From NCBI GenBank assembly GCA_004352715.1, contig SCFE01000052.1, forward strand, positions 1 through 42,027: 42,027 bases of DNA. Reading direction: 5' to 3'. The stretch is from Hofstenia miamia. Taxonomy: Eukaryota > Xenacoelomorpha > Acoela. Position 1 is the first letter of the stretch; every line of letters starts with the position of its first letter. Positions 11,173 through 21,755 of this stretch are shown one piece after another. The notes below the pieces were generated by a model that was not told where the DNA came from, made no database searches, and saw only the letters and a list, made by a program, of their open reading frames with translations. The translations under genes and the position numbers were made by a program.

Positions 11173-13554
11173 AGCATGGGCCGTTTTGAGACTGAGTTAG
11201 ACCTTTTTGCAGTACCATCATTAAGACATAGCTTTATCAAAGCCAAATTAATCAGGGATAACGCTACTATTGATGATGTTCATGCATTACTTAAACGTTA
11301 TGTACTTGAACAATTAATGTATTTGCCAGGAGGAACCAAAATGTTTGACCGCTTTTTGGTCAAGGCTTATGAAGCAATCAGGGATAACGTAATGATTGAT
11401 CATGTTACTGTACATGAAAAGGCTTATGAAGCAATCAGGGATAACGTAATGATTGATCATGTTACTGTACATGAAACACCGGCTGTGCTACTACGCACTG
11501 TGCAAAGTCAAGCTTCAGCAAGACTTAAGGATGAGATTCTTCAAATGAAGATTAAGCTAGTGGACGCACTCTATGATGAGCAGATTGTTGGATTGCCTGA
11601 TCGTGATGCTTTGGTTAATGCCTCAGTTGAACAACCTATGCAGTGGGTTCCCCAAATACAAAGAGCTGACAATCAGTCAGACAATTCCTTAGAGGAACAA
11701 AGGTATGCACTGAACATTGCCATTGCAGCCATAGATCAGTTTTTGGTTGGAAATGAAGCTTTTATTAAGCTTCCACTTTTGAATGGGCTGCCTGGCAGCG
11801 GAAAGACGCATGTCTTAAAACTAGCTTGCTTGTATGCAAGATCTCAAGGATTAAATGTACAGATTAGTAGCCTCCCATCGCAGAGGTCTTTGGCATTAGG
11901 GGGTGCTCATTTGCATCTCTTATTGCCATTGCCTGTTTTAAAATCAAATCATCAAAAAGTTAATGTGGTGACTTGTGCTGAACGCACAATAAAGCGATTG
12001 AAGCATCGGCCAGATGCATGGAATAAGTTAAGGCGAATTGACTTGCTTGCATTTGAAGAGATTGGTTTGCTCACAGCTGAGCATTTAGCAGCAGTCGATC
12101 TTGTCTTGCAACATGTCAGGGATAACCGCACACCTTTTGGTGGAATTTTACTTATGGCAAGTGGGGACTCTAAGCAGCTTAGTCCTATAAATGGTCAATC
12201 CATTTGGATGTCAACAAGCATGCTGACATTGTTTAGAGTCATTCAGTTTAATGGATCAGTTAGAGCAGCAGCTGATCAAGATCTACAGCTCATCAATGAG
12301 CTAGGACGAAAAACCGAAATTTCTCAACCTGAAATTAGTCTCTATCAGCAAATTGTTAACTCACGCTGCAATTTTGTTGATGACTGGTCTCAGGCACCCA
12401 GACTTAGCGTGAAAATATTCGGGAAAAGAAAAGCCTTGCAACAGGCTATTGAGCAGCATTATGCTGCAGTGCGCAGGGATAACAGCATTGATAAAGTTGA
12501 AATAAGAGCTGTTGATGAGCACTCTAGTAATGGTGGATTACAATGGTCTTTGGCCAATACAAGAACTGTGCAGTCATTAAATTATCATGCTGAAGAACCA
12601 GAGGTTTTGCTCTTGTATAAGGGCGCATGTTTGCGGTTTACCACAAACAATAAAACGCAGGGATACAGTCACAATCAAGTATGCGTCGTGGAAAGCTTGC
12701 CTGGTGATGCTCGCAATCATACATCTTTTACAGCTTTTGTTGCTCCACCGGGAATTAAACAAATCCCAGGTAACAATGACTTTGCTGCACAAGGTTGGAA
12801 ACTGAAAAATATAACGTGGCTTACAACTCCAATTGTACATTCAAACAGTCCTGGCATTTTATTTAAACGGCATCAGTATCCAGTTACCCATTATGGGGCT
12901 AGCACTATTCATCGTGCAATGGGGGATACTCTGCCTTTAGTGGCAACGCAGCTTTCGAGTGTACAAAAGGATTACGAGCTATGGGAAAAGCCTCAGTTGG
13001 TTGTGCTAATGTCACGGGTACGCTCACTGTCTGACATCACCTTTGTGGGTAACAGAAACGACACTTTAGGTGTCATTAACAAATTATTGCAGCAACATCT
13101 ACCTGGTGAAGAGTATATTGACGCAATGTTAAAACAAATTAGCCTGACTCGAAATAGTGGATTTGAAGTTCCGGTAGTCAACAGAACTTTACACCCTTAT
13201 CGGCCTAGGGATGTTGAACTACCTCGCGACAGGGATAACTACGTTGTAGTTTTTGTATCGATGGACAGGAGAGAGATATTTTACATTGAGGCAACAAAAT
13301 GTATTACCTCCTCCTTAGACAACATGAATAGGGGCGGTGGCCCACCTAGTACAGTGAAAGTATGGGCAGTTTATTGCTTCATTTCAGGATTTGGCACTAT
13401 GGATTCTGCAGATAGTTTTGCAATGGAATTAAGGCAAATTGCACAACCTGTAAATGCTCAGCGTATGCAGGACTTTGCCTATCAGTTAGCAGAACGCCAT
13501 AAAAATTCTGGAGGCAATAAACTATTATTTGTGATATGCAGCAAATTGCATTAA
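11173..13554 (+). CDS. Helitron Rep-helicase, copy 2, C-terminal third (5' end in gap)
   Basis: The frame is open from the gap edge; the ATG at 11176 is internal, matching the codon at 28288 of copy 1. The 794 residues align with the C-terminal part of copy 1 and hold the Pif1/RecD-like superfamily 1 helicase: Walker A GLPGSGKTH, motif II AFEEIGLL, motif III GDSKQLSPINGQSIW, motif V STIHRAMGDTL and motif VI MSRVRSLSD. In Helitrons this domain unwinds DNA during rolling-circle transposition. A 57-bp in-frame tandem duplication (11362-11475) is absent from copy 1. Long stretches are nearly identical to copy 1, broken by sharply bounded diverged islands (for example 12530-12865 and 13050-13138) where many changes are silent. 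The stop at 13552-13554 coincides with copy 1. No stops or frameshifts interrupt the visible part. Confidence 0.93.
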   Translation, partial: SMGRFETELDLFAVPSLRHSFIKAKLIRDNATIDDVHALLKRYVLEQLMYLPGGTKMFDRFLVKAYEAIRDNVMIDHVTVHEKAYEAIRDNVMIDHVTVHETPAVLLRTVQSQASARLKDEILQMKIKLVDALYDEQIVGLPDRDALVNASVEQPMQWVPQIQRADNQSDNSLEEQRYALNIAIAAIDQFLVGNEAFIKLPLLNGLPGSGKTHVLKLACLYARSQGLNVQISSLPSQRSLALGGAHLHLLLPLPVLKSNHQKVNVVTCAERTIKRLKHRPDAWNKLRRIDLLAFEEIGLLTAEHLAAVDLVLQHVRDNRTPFGGILLMASGDSKQLSPINGQSIWMSTSMLTLFRVIQFNGSVRAAADQDLQLINELGRKTEISQPEISLYQQIVNSRCNFVDDWSQAPRLSVKIFGKRKALQQAIEQHYAAVRRDNSIDKVEIRAVDEHSSNGGLQWSLANTRTVQSLNYHAEEPEVLLLYKGACLRFTTNNKTQGYSHNQVCVVESLPGDARNHTSFTAFVAPPGIKQIPGNNDFAAQGWKLKNITWLTTPIVHSNSPGILFKRHQYPVTHYGASTIHRAMGDTLPLVATQLSSVQKDYELWEKPQLVVLMSRVRSLSDITFVGNRNDTLGVINKLLQQHLPGEEYIDAMLKQISLTRNSGFEVPVVNRTLHPYRPRDVELPRDRDNYVVVFVSMDRREIFYIEATKCITSSLDNMNRGGGPPSTVKVWAVYCFISGFGTMDSADSFAMELRQIAQPVNAQRMQDFAYQLAERHKNSGGNKLLFVICSKLH
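11362..11475 (+). repeat. in-frame 57-bp tandem duplication carrying the CAGGGATAAC motif
   Basis: 11362-11418 and 11419-11475 are identical 57-mers, each encoding KAYEAIRDNVMIDHVTVHE. Copy 1 has one related segment, with SIRDNVMNDHVTVHE at 28483-28527. The duplication keeps the frame and doubles one CAGGGATAAC (11379 and 11436). Confidence 0.97.
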
Positions 13555-14340
13555 TTGTGACGAAAAATATATTACATGCAAAGCAGGGATAGCATGCAGC
13601 CAGGGATAACTTATGCTTAGGCATGTTGGATTGAAAAACCAAAAATAGTTAAGGCAATATTAGTAGCATCTGCAAACACTATCAATGGTTAAATTGACGA
13701 AAGATGGATATGACGAAACTACCAAGGAAATAGTGAACTAAATATTTTGCGACTTTTAATTGCAAGTTTAGTTTTTCACAATTATTTCCTTCTGAAATAG
13801 GCATTTATGTCTATTAAGATTTTGCGCAGGGATAAGCAATTGATTTCAATTGTTGTTAATTCAGGGATAACATTTATTTACAGTTGGAAAAGGGATAACT
13901 TCGAGATGGGATCCCCTGTGACCTATTCGCGGGGATTCCGGATTATCAGGGATAGCACTGTTTTGCTATGTTTATTTTTTTCTAGACCCGCATTGCAAAA
14001 TGTTAGATAACCAAAAATAAAAAATCAAAAAAACAAAAAAATAATTTTGTGCGCCAAAGAGGATAGGTCCGAGACACAAAAGTGTACACCTGCGCATGGG
14101 AACAAAATGTATAGCATTTTGGCTAAAGTCCTCTTATTTATTTTAGGTTGGCAAGAGTGTGATGTTCATAGCAATTGATGGAATCAGAAGATTTGATGAT
14201 AATCCCAAAGATCACTAAAGCCGGCTTTGTCCCGGCTTGGGTTCTTTGGTACCCCAAGAAGTTGGAAGTTAATGATTATTTCGGAATCCGTTTTTTGACA
14301 TAACTTATATTGTTTGTTGCTCTTTTTGTTATTAACAAAA
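13555..14340 (+). other. 3' noncoding tail of Helitron copy 2
   Basis: Shared with 30610-31390 of copy 1 at very high identity over the first 600 bases. Six CAGGGATAAC-type motifs lie at 13584, 13601, 13827, 13862, 13890 and 13947. A 67-codon ORF (13807-14010) is identical in both copies, but its frame reads the motif inconsistently, so I treat it as noncoding. Homology to copy 1 fades just after GTTGCTCTTTTT near 14325, which probably marks the element's 3' end. Confidence 0.75.
14205..14249 (+). repeat. nested terminal hairpin of Helitron copy 2
   Basis: The outer stem pairs CCAAAG (14205-14210) with CTTTGG (14244-14249). The inner GC-rich stem pairs AAGCCGG (14218-14224) with CCGGCTT (14232-14238). 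The equivalent hairpin in copy 1 is at 31260-31306. A hairpin near the 3' end is the known termination signal of Helitrons. Here about 80 bases of shared sequence follow it, more than in classical Helitrons. Confidence 0.75.
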
Positions 14341-14621
14341 TATTGAATATTATATTTCAAAGATTTATATTAGAAAATGTTTGTATTCTATAATTCATTT
14401 TCAACAAATTTCGGAATCAAAGTACTTACTTTTTTTACATCTAAATAATTAAATAATTTCTAAGATTGTATTTTTAAGTCATTGAATTATGCATGTTAAA
14501 GAGTTAATTAAAATGAGTTTGCAAAAATGATTAGAAATTGTTATTGCTTGTAAAACATTACTGTATACCTTTCTTAGATTAGAATGAAATCGGTACAACA
14601 TATCCTTAAAATCAGGATTAG

Positions 14622-14652
<31 letters not shown>

Positions 14653-16598
14653 AAATTACATATATTATATAGTTTTTGTGTGCTTAATTTGCTTCATAAA
14701 AATCAATTTTAATTAATAAAATAGTAAGTTTTTAATTGGAGATATTGCCAATATTGATATATTCTTTATATTTTTAGATTTTAAGCTGGTAAATAGTGAA
14801 GTTATAAATAAATAATGTATTATTTTGATATTATGAAACTGTCAAATTAAGTATTAAAATACACTTTCGATATAAACAAATTTATTAGATTTTTACGAAA
14901 TTTTCAAAAAAAATTCCAAAATATTCAAATTTAAAATTTAATATATTTTGAAAAATACATATATATAACTTAATAATTTCGCATTACTAAAATATAAGCA
15001 TAAATAAAAAAATATCTGCATAAATAAATCTTATCAATCAAATAAACAAAAGTATCTTGCCATTAGGCCTAACTCTATATTAAACTAAATATTGAAAACT
15101 AGCACTAAACAACTTCTATTTTATCAAATAAAAATTTATTTCTAAAGATTAAAGTTTTTTTAATCAAGAACTTAGACTATAAAATATACATAGATCGAGT
15201 ATGCATGTATATAATTTTCACTCAGGTTTGCTACTATTCATTTCATATTAAGTTCATTTTCCTATTGCTGTTGCTATTTAACGACTGAACTCTACCCACC
15301 TTTGACCCACTAGAGCCCTTGCTCTATTAATTTTTGAATAATGAAAAATACGATCCAATCTAATAACTAGGGAAAAGTGCTATTGTTGCAACACAAGTTC
15401 AATAAAAAATTTTTAAAATCCAGTATTTGTTGACTGAGTAGAACGCAATTGAATATATGGTAGTGAGGGTGAAAAAAATGTGAAATTATCATTTCATCGT
15501 CATTTTTGTAAAATAATTAGATTCTCATGAAAGTTAAGTGTTAAGACAATATCTACAGATTGGAATAAGCTTTTGATTGTAGTGTAATATATCACATTAG
15601 CACTAACAAAAAGTCGCAAAAACAGTTTACTCAGCCAATCATTGACCAAATACTAGATTTTAGAGAAAATATGAGTAACAACAATCGCAATTTCCAAATA
15701 CATTGATCTTACACTTTTAAATTGCGGTTTTTTAATGTAAGAGTTAATTATATGTCAGAAGTCTACAAGAAATTTAAATCATCAATAGTTGTTGAAACTT
15801 ATCATAAGATCTACAGAATTTACTGAGTACATTCACTTGAATATAGGGTAAGTTCTAACAATTCTTTAGAAACATCTACGTTCTCATTCCTGTACCCCGA
15901 CAAAATAGATCACACATTGAAAAGTTTATAAAAAAAATAATGTAATTATGCTAAATAATTAATTCACAATAACCAATTGATATCATTTTTGTTTGAAATT
16001 ACTTGCTATTGCAGTCTTGAAATTTAACGCTATGATAACATCTTTGGAGAACATATTATGCAAAAATGTTTTTTTAATTTCAAAGATTAAAAGCACTTAG
16101 ACATTAGAAGGGTGGGACCAAAAACACTAAAACACAAAGTTCATAATATGTGAATTTTGAAGACGCTTCTGCCCCAAAAAGGAAATAACTATTGATTAGA
16201 GTCCAAAATTTTGTATTTTAGAGCAGACCATAGTTCTTTGATGTTGATCTAAAATTTCTTTAACATATTTACGAAAACATTTTTTATATGAGAGTTTACG
16301 TGGAGGATTGGAATTGTAGGAAATCTTATGCATGCAGAATAGAATGGCAAGAATGGCATGTACGATATTAAAATTTGAATTGATTGCCTCTGCCAATTCA
16401 TAATGTGTTTTCAAAATTTTGGGCTTCTCTTGCCTTTGGTTGATCACTCCGAAAATCATTCTGATTCAAAACCTAGTTAATTTTGAATTCAGAAGTTTCA
16501 AATTTAAATAATGATGTTTAGCTAAAATATAATGCTAGTCATTTTTTAAGTTTTGCTGTCAATTATATATTACATGCATTGAGCTAAATAAGCATTTG

Positions 16599-16655
<57 letters not shown>

Positions 16656-18092
16656 TGTGTAAACAAAGAATAGTTTATAATAAAAATTTTCAATTTAGGG
16701 TTAATGTTTATTAAAACAGCTCTAATCAAAATGAAGTGTTAAAAAATGGCAAAAATTAGTAATTTACTTGAATGTTGAAATTTCGTATTTATTTTCCTAA
16801 AAGGCTTTGTAAATTAGTGCAACAAATGAATTTTTATTAAAATAAGTAATGATTTCGTTTATATTCAATTTAATATTAAAAGTGATTGAACCATTTTCAC
16901 CTAAACTTTAGTTTATGAGAAAATGGTTCCTCAAACATCAGAAATCAAACAACCACTAAGCTTCTTCATATACATGTAATATCAATAATACAATATTCTT
17001 TCAAAATATGACATCGTTTGCTTTTAAAGGTATATCTTAAGTTTCCATCCAATGTTAGTTCGAAAAGTTGTATATATGAAATATTAATTTGTATTAAATC
17101 AAAAGGACATCATTTGATGGAAATGGAAGTGCTGAGAACCTATTTCATTCTAAAAATATTAACTTTCTTTATTAGAAACATCTAAAAACCAAATGTAGAA
17201 AATTTTACATAGATCAAGAGAGTTGCATATTATGAATCAATAATTTTAATTTTTTATGAAATTTATAGAACACATTATAGAATAAGTGCTGTACTAACAG
17301 TCGGATTTTGAAATTTGTAATTCTCAGTTATTACTATGCTAATATATAAATGAATGTAATACTAGCGTAATTAAAAGCACAGACCCACAGGCTAAATAAC
17401 TTCATTTAGTGATATTGACGTTGTAATTTAGATATGAAATTAAACAATGTTTAAATTGCACATTTTAGCAATTTCATTGTACATTAACTGAAATGTGTAT
17501 GCAGTAACTTAATTACAAATAATACCTAATTTAATATTCAGTTTTTGCTTTGTTATTTTGATATTTTCTGAATTCAAAAAACAGATATCTTAGATTTTAT
17601 GATAAAATTAGGCTAAATATCAATTATAATTCAATGTGTAACATTTTGTTTGCCTAGAATAGTCGAAATTAATGTTCAGAATTGTTGTAACAATATTAAA
17701 TGCATGTTCTACAGAGTTAAAAAATTTGAATACAAATATTATAGGAATATATTTAAATTTTCTATTTGCCTTTTGTTGTCGAATTTATTGACTTATTATA
17801 GTCGAAATTAAAGTTTGGTATGAAAAAACTCAGAATGAAATTGAAAACATTCTATATAGTTCAAAAATTTAAATACAAAAATTTATATAACAATATCTGA
17901 TAATTGAATAAACTAACAAAGATATAACATTCAGAGATAAATTTTAATAATTTTGGCTTCAAAATTAAATACTTCATAATTAAATTTAAAATACGATATT
18001 GATTTTAAATAGCTTAAATGTTCAAAATATAATTAATGAAACAAACAAAACAATTTACTACAACTTAACAAACATATAAAAGAAAAATGTTT
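14341..18092. other. AT-rich stretch without recognisable genes
   Basis: About 3.75 kb of AT-rich sequence. TA microsatellites lie at about 14622-14648 and 16606-16652. The longest chance frames, such as 87 codons on the minus strand at 16196-16459, show no domain or repeat support. No tRNA or rRNA is recognised. Confidence 0.6.
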
Positions 18093-19052
18093 TTAAATTC
18101 TGGAGTCAACAATGATGGGTAAGATAATACCATCGTTGTCATTAGAGTTGATTCCTGTTAGCTTCAATTCATTTATGACGCCATCCTCAATTGCCTTGTG
18201 TGGCCGCAGTGCCGCAATGTGAACATCGTTAATCTCAATAAATTCGCCCTCTGAATTTTCAGCACATTTGGTCCAGCCGCATATATCCCACGATTCAATT
18301 ATTCTAGTGATGCGCCTCACTGCTAATCGCAGCTCCACAATATCAATATGTTCAATATTTTTCCTCAGAATGTCATCGGAAATGAACAGCCTAGCTAAAT
18401 ATGCTGAAAGATGGGGTTTGGTTGAAAGACTTTTCCCATTTAAAAAAATATTAGTGCTAATGACAATACCTCTGATGGATTTTCCAGTGCAGACAGTGTC
18501 TCTACCGTCACACATTCTGCAATGGCATAAGTCCGGCACGACGTTGACAGACTTTAGCTGAATTTGTTGATCAAAAAGACGAAATCCAAAAAAAGCGGAC
18601 GAAAGACGTACTGCTGGGATTTTTGCTTCAATTGCCTTTGTTAAATGTGACAACAAAAAAGGGAAGCGTGTGCAAACAATTTTGTTGTTTGTGTCTGTTC
18701 CAAAATATTCAGAAGATGTTGGTTCTAAAATACAGACATTGCTGCCAATTCCAATAGCAGTTGATGTGAATAATTGTGCAGTTTCTTGTAGCGAGTGTGT
18801 GAAAAGAACAAACGTTTCTCCATCCTTATTTTCAATTAATACTATTAAGTGACAGTAACTCTGTTCTCTTGCAATTATTGATCTCTTTCCCTCCTGCTGC
18901 TTCATTCGGTATACTTGCGCTGGCTTCTTTGATTTGATGATGTGCACTATAGTGGCAAGAAGGCACATATCCTCTCCGTCATTAGATACCTGTGACACAG
19001 AAATTTGCGTGGCAGTTTGTGAAAGTTTATATAGGGAATTCAAGTAACTCAT
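18093..19052 (-). CDS. hypothetical protein, 319 residues, possible OB-fold/RPA-like
   Basis: Single uninterrupted frame from ATG (19050-19052) to stop (18093-18095), clearly richer in GC than the AT-rich DNA around it, which argues that it is a real gene. Residues about 29-110 alternate strand-like segments (CLLATIVHII, CHLIVLIENKDGETFVLF, SNVCILEP) in a way that recalls an OB fold. A cysteine cluster (C176, C178, C181, C188) follows and then a mixed C-terminal half with WDICGWTKC (255-263). There is no signal peptide or membrane segment. Some Helitrons carry RPA-like single-strand DNA-binding proteins, and this ORF lies between two Helitron copies, but neither copy's boundaries include it, so the link is speculative. 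I do not recognise a specific family. It could equally be a host gene or a relic of another element. Confidence 0.65.
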   Translation of the reverse strand: MSYLNSLYKLSQTATQISVSQVSNDGEDMCLLATIVHIIKSKKPAQVYRMKQQEGKRSIIAREQSYCHLIVLIENKDGETFVLFTHSLQETAQLFTSTAIGIGSNVCILEPTSSEYFGTDTNNKIVCTRFPFLLSHLTKAIEAKIPAVRLSSAFFGFRLFDQQIQLKSVNVVPDLCHCRMCDGRDTVCTGKSIRGIVISTNIFLNGKSLSTKPHLSAYLARLFISDDILRKNIEHIDIVELRLAVRRITRIIESWDICGWTKCAENSEGEFIEINDVHIAALRPHKAIEDGVINELKLTGINSNDNDGIILPIIVDSRI

Positions 19053-20106
19053 TTTGCAATATGATAAATCGTTAGATTTGTGATTTCTTAAGTATTGATA
19101 GTTTTAATCTTATTGGATGCTTGTAGCTAGTTTGTTTGAAGTATTTCCGACATTCCAATAAAGTTTTCAATTGGTTGGTGATACAATCATGATTGTTATT
19201 GAAAGAGTAGATTAGTGAGGATTAACTAGGTCGCAATTTGATTAGAAATAATGCTCGTAAGCATTCATTGCGGTATTACGTAGTAATGCTAACCGCACTG
19301 GACTTGTGTTTACCCTCATCCAAATTGTGCAATGTAATTGTCATATTCCGAAAATGCCTAATGAAGCAATCGATTTAATTAACTAGTGTGCATGAATTTC
19401 ACAAAACAAGTTCATAATTTAAACACATTTAAAGAAATGAAACAACAATTTTGTATAAATAAATACTGTTTATATAATTTCATTAAAAAATTTTGCAATT
19501 TCAATTTCCCTCAACCCAACTTCAACTGAAAAAGGCTGACTTTATATGGTGTTGAATAATTCTATAAATGTTTTAATTTTATAACTAAGCAAATGATATA
19601 TTGATTCAAATTTTTTTAATTTCCTGGAAATATTGACTGTGTGGACCAGGCTAATAATAGTCAAGTGGTTGAAAAAATTCAAAAAATATAATTCTTTGCA
19701 ATTTAATAAAAATGGCTCATTTAATATGAGTCCTACATATTCTTAATGGTGTAATATAAGTAATATGTCTCAATATCGCTTATAGAAAATTCATAATGGG
19801 TAAACAAGTTTATCTTAGAAACTTTAAATGCAAGAATAATTATCTCAATTCAAAATTCTTGAACAGCATCAAGATTAATATATTAAGTAACTTATAATAC
19901 AACTATAGAATCATTGCCTTTCAAATTCTAATACCTTTATGGGTGGATTAAGTAAACCAAGGGTAATAAAAGACAAAAATTGCATTCCTAATAATATTCC
20001 ACCTAGAGAGGATGAACATGATAGTGATGATGGATCATTGCTTTGATCAACTTTCTAAGAGCAAGTCAATTATATAAATAAATTTTCTATATCTTACATA
20101 TTAATT
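19053..20106. other. AT-rich spacer
   Basis: No gene-like frame or known repeat recognised between the hypothetical ORF and the first unit U. The first 100 bases would hold the promoter of the minus-strand ORF, but no clear TATA or initiator stands out. Confidence 0.5.
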
Positions 20107-21755
20107 ATTAATTTTTCAGAACTGTAATTATGAAATATTAATTCAACTTACACATGTACTCATATACATAAACATACACACACCGTAGGTACTAACAATC
20201 ACAAATACACCGACCTCAGACTTCAACTGGGTGGGTGGCGTTTGCCTGTTAAAGGTTGTGTGAGGCTTCAGCCGAACTATTTTTGTTGCTGTTTAACCGT
20301 TTAGCCATAAATAGGGGGGGTCCAAGGGATCTTAGCCAAATCGTGTCAGAATTTTCTGAAATTTTGCACAGAGTAACTTCGATCGATATCAGCCTTGGAG
20401 CCAAAATTGCTAAGAACGCTATTCACTTTGAGGGTACCCCCTACCCCCTCAAAATCGGTCTACTTTTGATTTTTTTCTGATTTTCGGGTTTTTGCTTACG
20501 GCCACCCCAAAAATTTTTGAAAGTGCGGGATATATTATATGCATAATAAAGTTCGATCGATGGTCGATTTACTCATGTAAAAATATTTAAGATTGGATAA
20601 AAACTGACCGAGCTATAGCCGGCCAAAGTAGGCCAACTCGACAAAATTTTGCAAATTTTTTGCGTTTTTTGGCTCTAGCCCATTCGATCTTGCGTTTTGG
20701 GCTTTTTGACCTTCAGATGAAATCTTCCTCTAGTCTTGCTCGTTCGAATGAGCTATCAACATCCAAAATCCATGGACTCAAACTCCCATACCAAAATTTC
20801 CCATTTTGCCTACTTTGCTGTTTTTTGGCCGTTTTTGACCAATTTTTATGCAATTATCCAATATTGTGCAAAATCTTTGTTGCGAAAAATTCTAATTTTA
20901 ATATATTCTTGAATCGCATCAGAAATAGATGTTGTGTACAAATTTTCAAGTCGATATACCTTAAAGTTTCGGAGTTATTAGATGAACAATTTTTACACAG
21001 ATTGCTAAAAAATCACTCACTGACCAAATTTAGGCGGCAATAGCTCAATGAGTTTTAAACCTATTTACATTCTGTTTTCATAGTTAGATGCATCAGAAAT
21101 AGGGCTTTCGAATGATATATTAAGTAATAATTTCTGACAAGTACAGGCCGAGAAAAAAATTTTAAATCTAAAAATTACGATCGCTTTTCGTAGAATTTCA
21201 GCAAATGTCAGAGATGTAAGCTCAACTGAAAGCAATTATATATACAGAGAGGTCCGAATTTACAATAGTGCTCTTCTATAGTAGTAGTTACACATGATAT
21301 CAAATTTTTAACTTCATTTGGACAAGAGTTCTTGAGATATCCTCAATATATGCATTATATATATATATATAGTGGGGCAATTTGTTTAAACATTAGAAAC
21401 AGCAGCCTTTCTTCCTTTGAGACCCCCGGAGGGATGGATCAAGTGAAGAAAGGCAATCGAAAACCAAATTCCACAAATTTTCCCCGATCGTATCCCAAGA
21501 ACCTCAACATCATTGTGATGTTGTACCACTATTAAAATTCACTTTCTAACTTAAATCCAATTAATAATATGATGTTTTTATGACATATTGACATTGTTTC
21601 AACCTTGTTCAACTTCAGAATCATCAAGAATCCTAAGGATCTTCAGGATTTCTGAAGGTTTTGACTAACAATTTTATAATGAATCTAAAATTTTTGTTTA
21701 TTGAGTAGGAACAAACATTGAACTATATATTTTTACTAATTAATATGTACTACTC
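20107..21755 (+). repeat. unit U, copy A1 (tandem array upstream of Helitron copy 1)
   Basis: Start is set where similarity to 33778 begins (AATTTTTCAGAAC). The diagnostic head TTCAACTGGGTGGGTGGCG is at 20222 and recurs at 21773, a period of 1551 bases. In order the unit holds the head, a short hypervariable window (20311-20350), a long conserved middle, a TA microsatellite (about 21355-21371), a strong stem-loop (21405-21454) and a small hairpin (21505-21523). The 127-codon ORF at 20660-21043 also occurs, variably truncated, in other units. I consider it incidental because its codons change no more slowly than flanking noncoding bases. Confidence 0.9.
21405..21454 (+). repeat. stem-loop of unit U
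   Basis: GCCTTTCTTC (21405-21414) pairs perfectly with GAAGAAAGGC (21445-21454) around a loop containing CCCCCGGAGGG. The same structure recurs in units B1 (about 35090-35137) and B2 (about 36640-36690) and in the inverted fragments near 5094 and 5604. It may be a replication or termination signal of a rolling-circle element; that is inference. Confidence 0.85.

Noticed and set aside
12577-12840. ORFs antisense to or out of frame with the Helitron gene (for example 12577-12840 minus, 24131-24436 minus, 25799-26011 plus).
   Set aside because: Shadows of the conserved helicase/Rep coding frame with no independent support.
13807-14010. 67-codon ORF, identical in both Helitron tails (also 30862-31065).
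   Set aside because: Identity reflects recent duplication of the tail. Within it the decamer is read in two different frames, unlike in the real gene.
16606-16652. Long TA repeats as possible functional elements or CRISPR-like arrays.
   Set aside because: Simple dinucleotide microsatellites. No spacer-repeat structure or cas genes occur anywhere in the window.
20660-21043. A 127-codon ORF (MRFLALAHSILRFGLFDLQM...) repeated in each unit U.
   Set aside because: It begins and ends differently in different units, is interrupted in some, and its bases vary no less at codon positions 1 and 2 than at 3. It looks like an incidental frame in a repeat.
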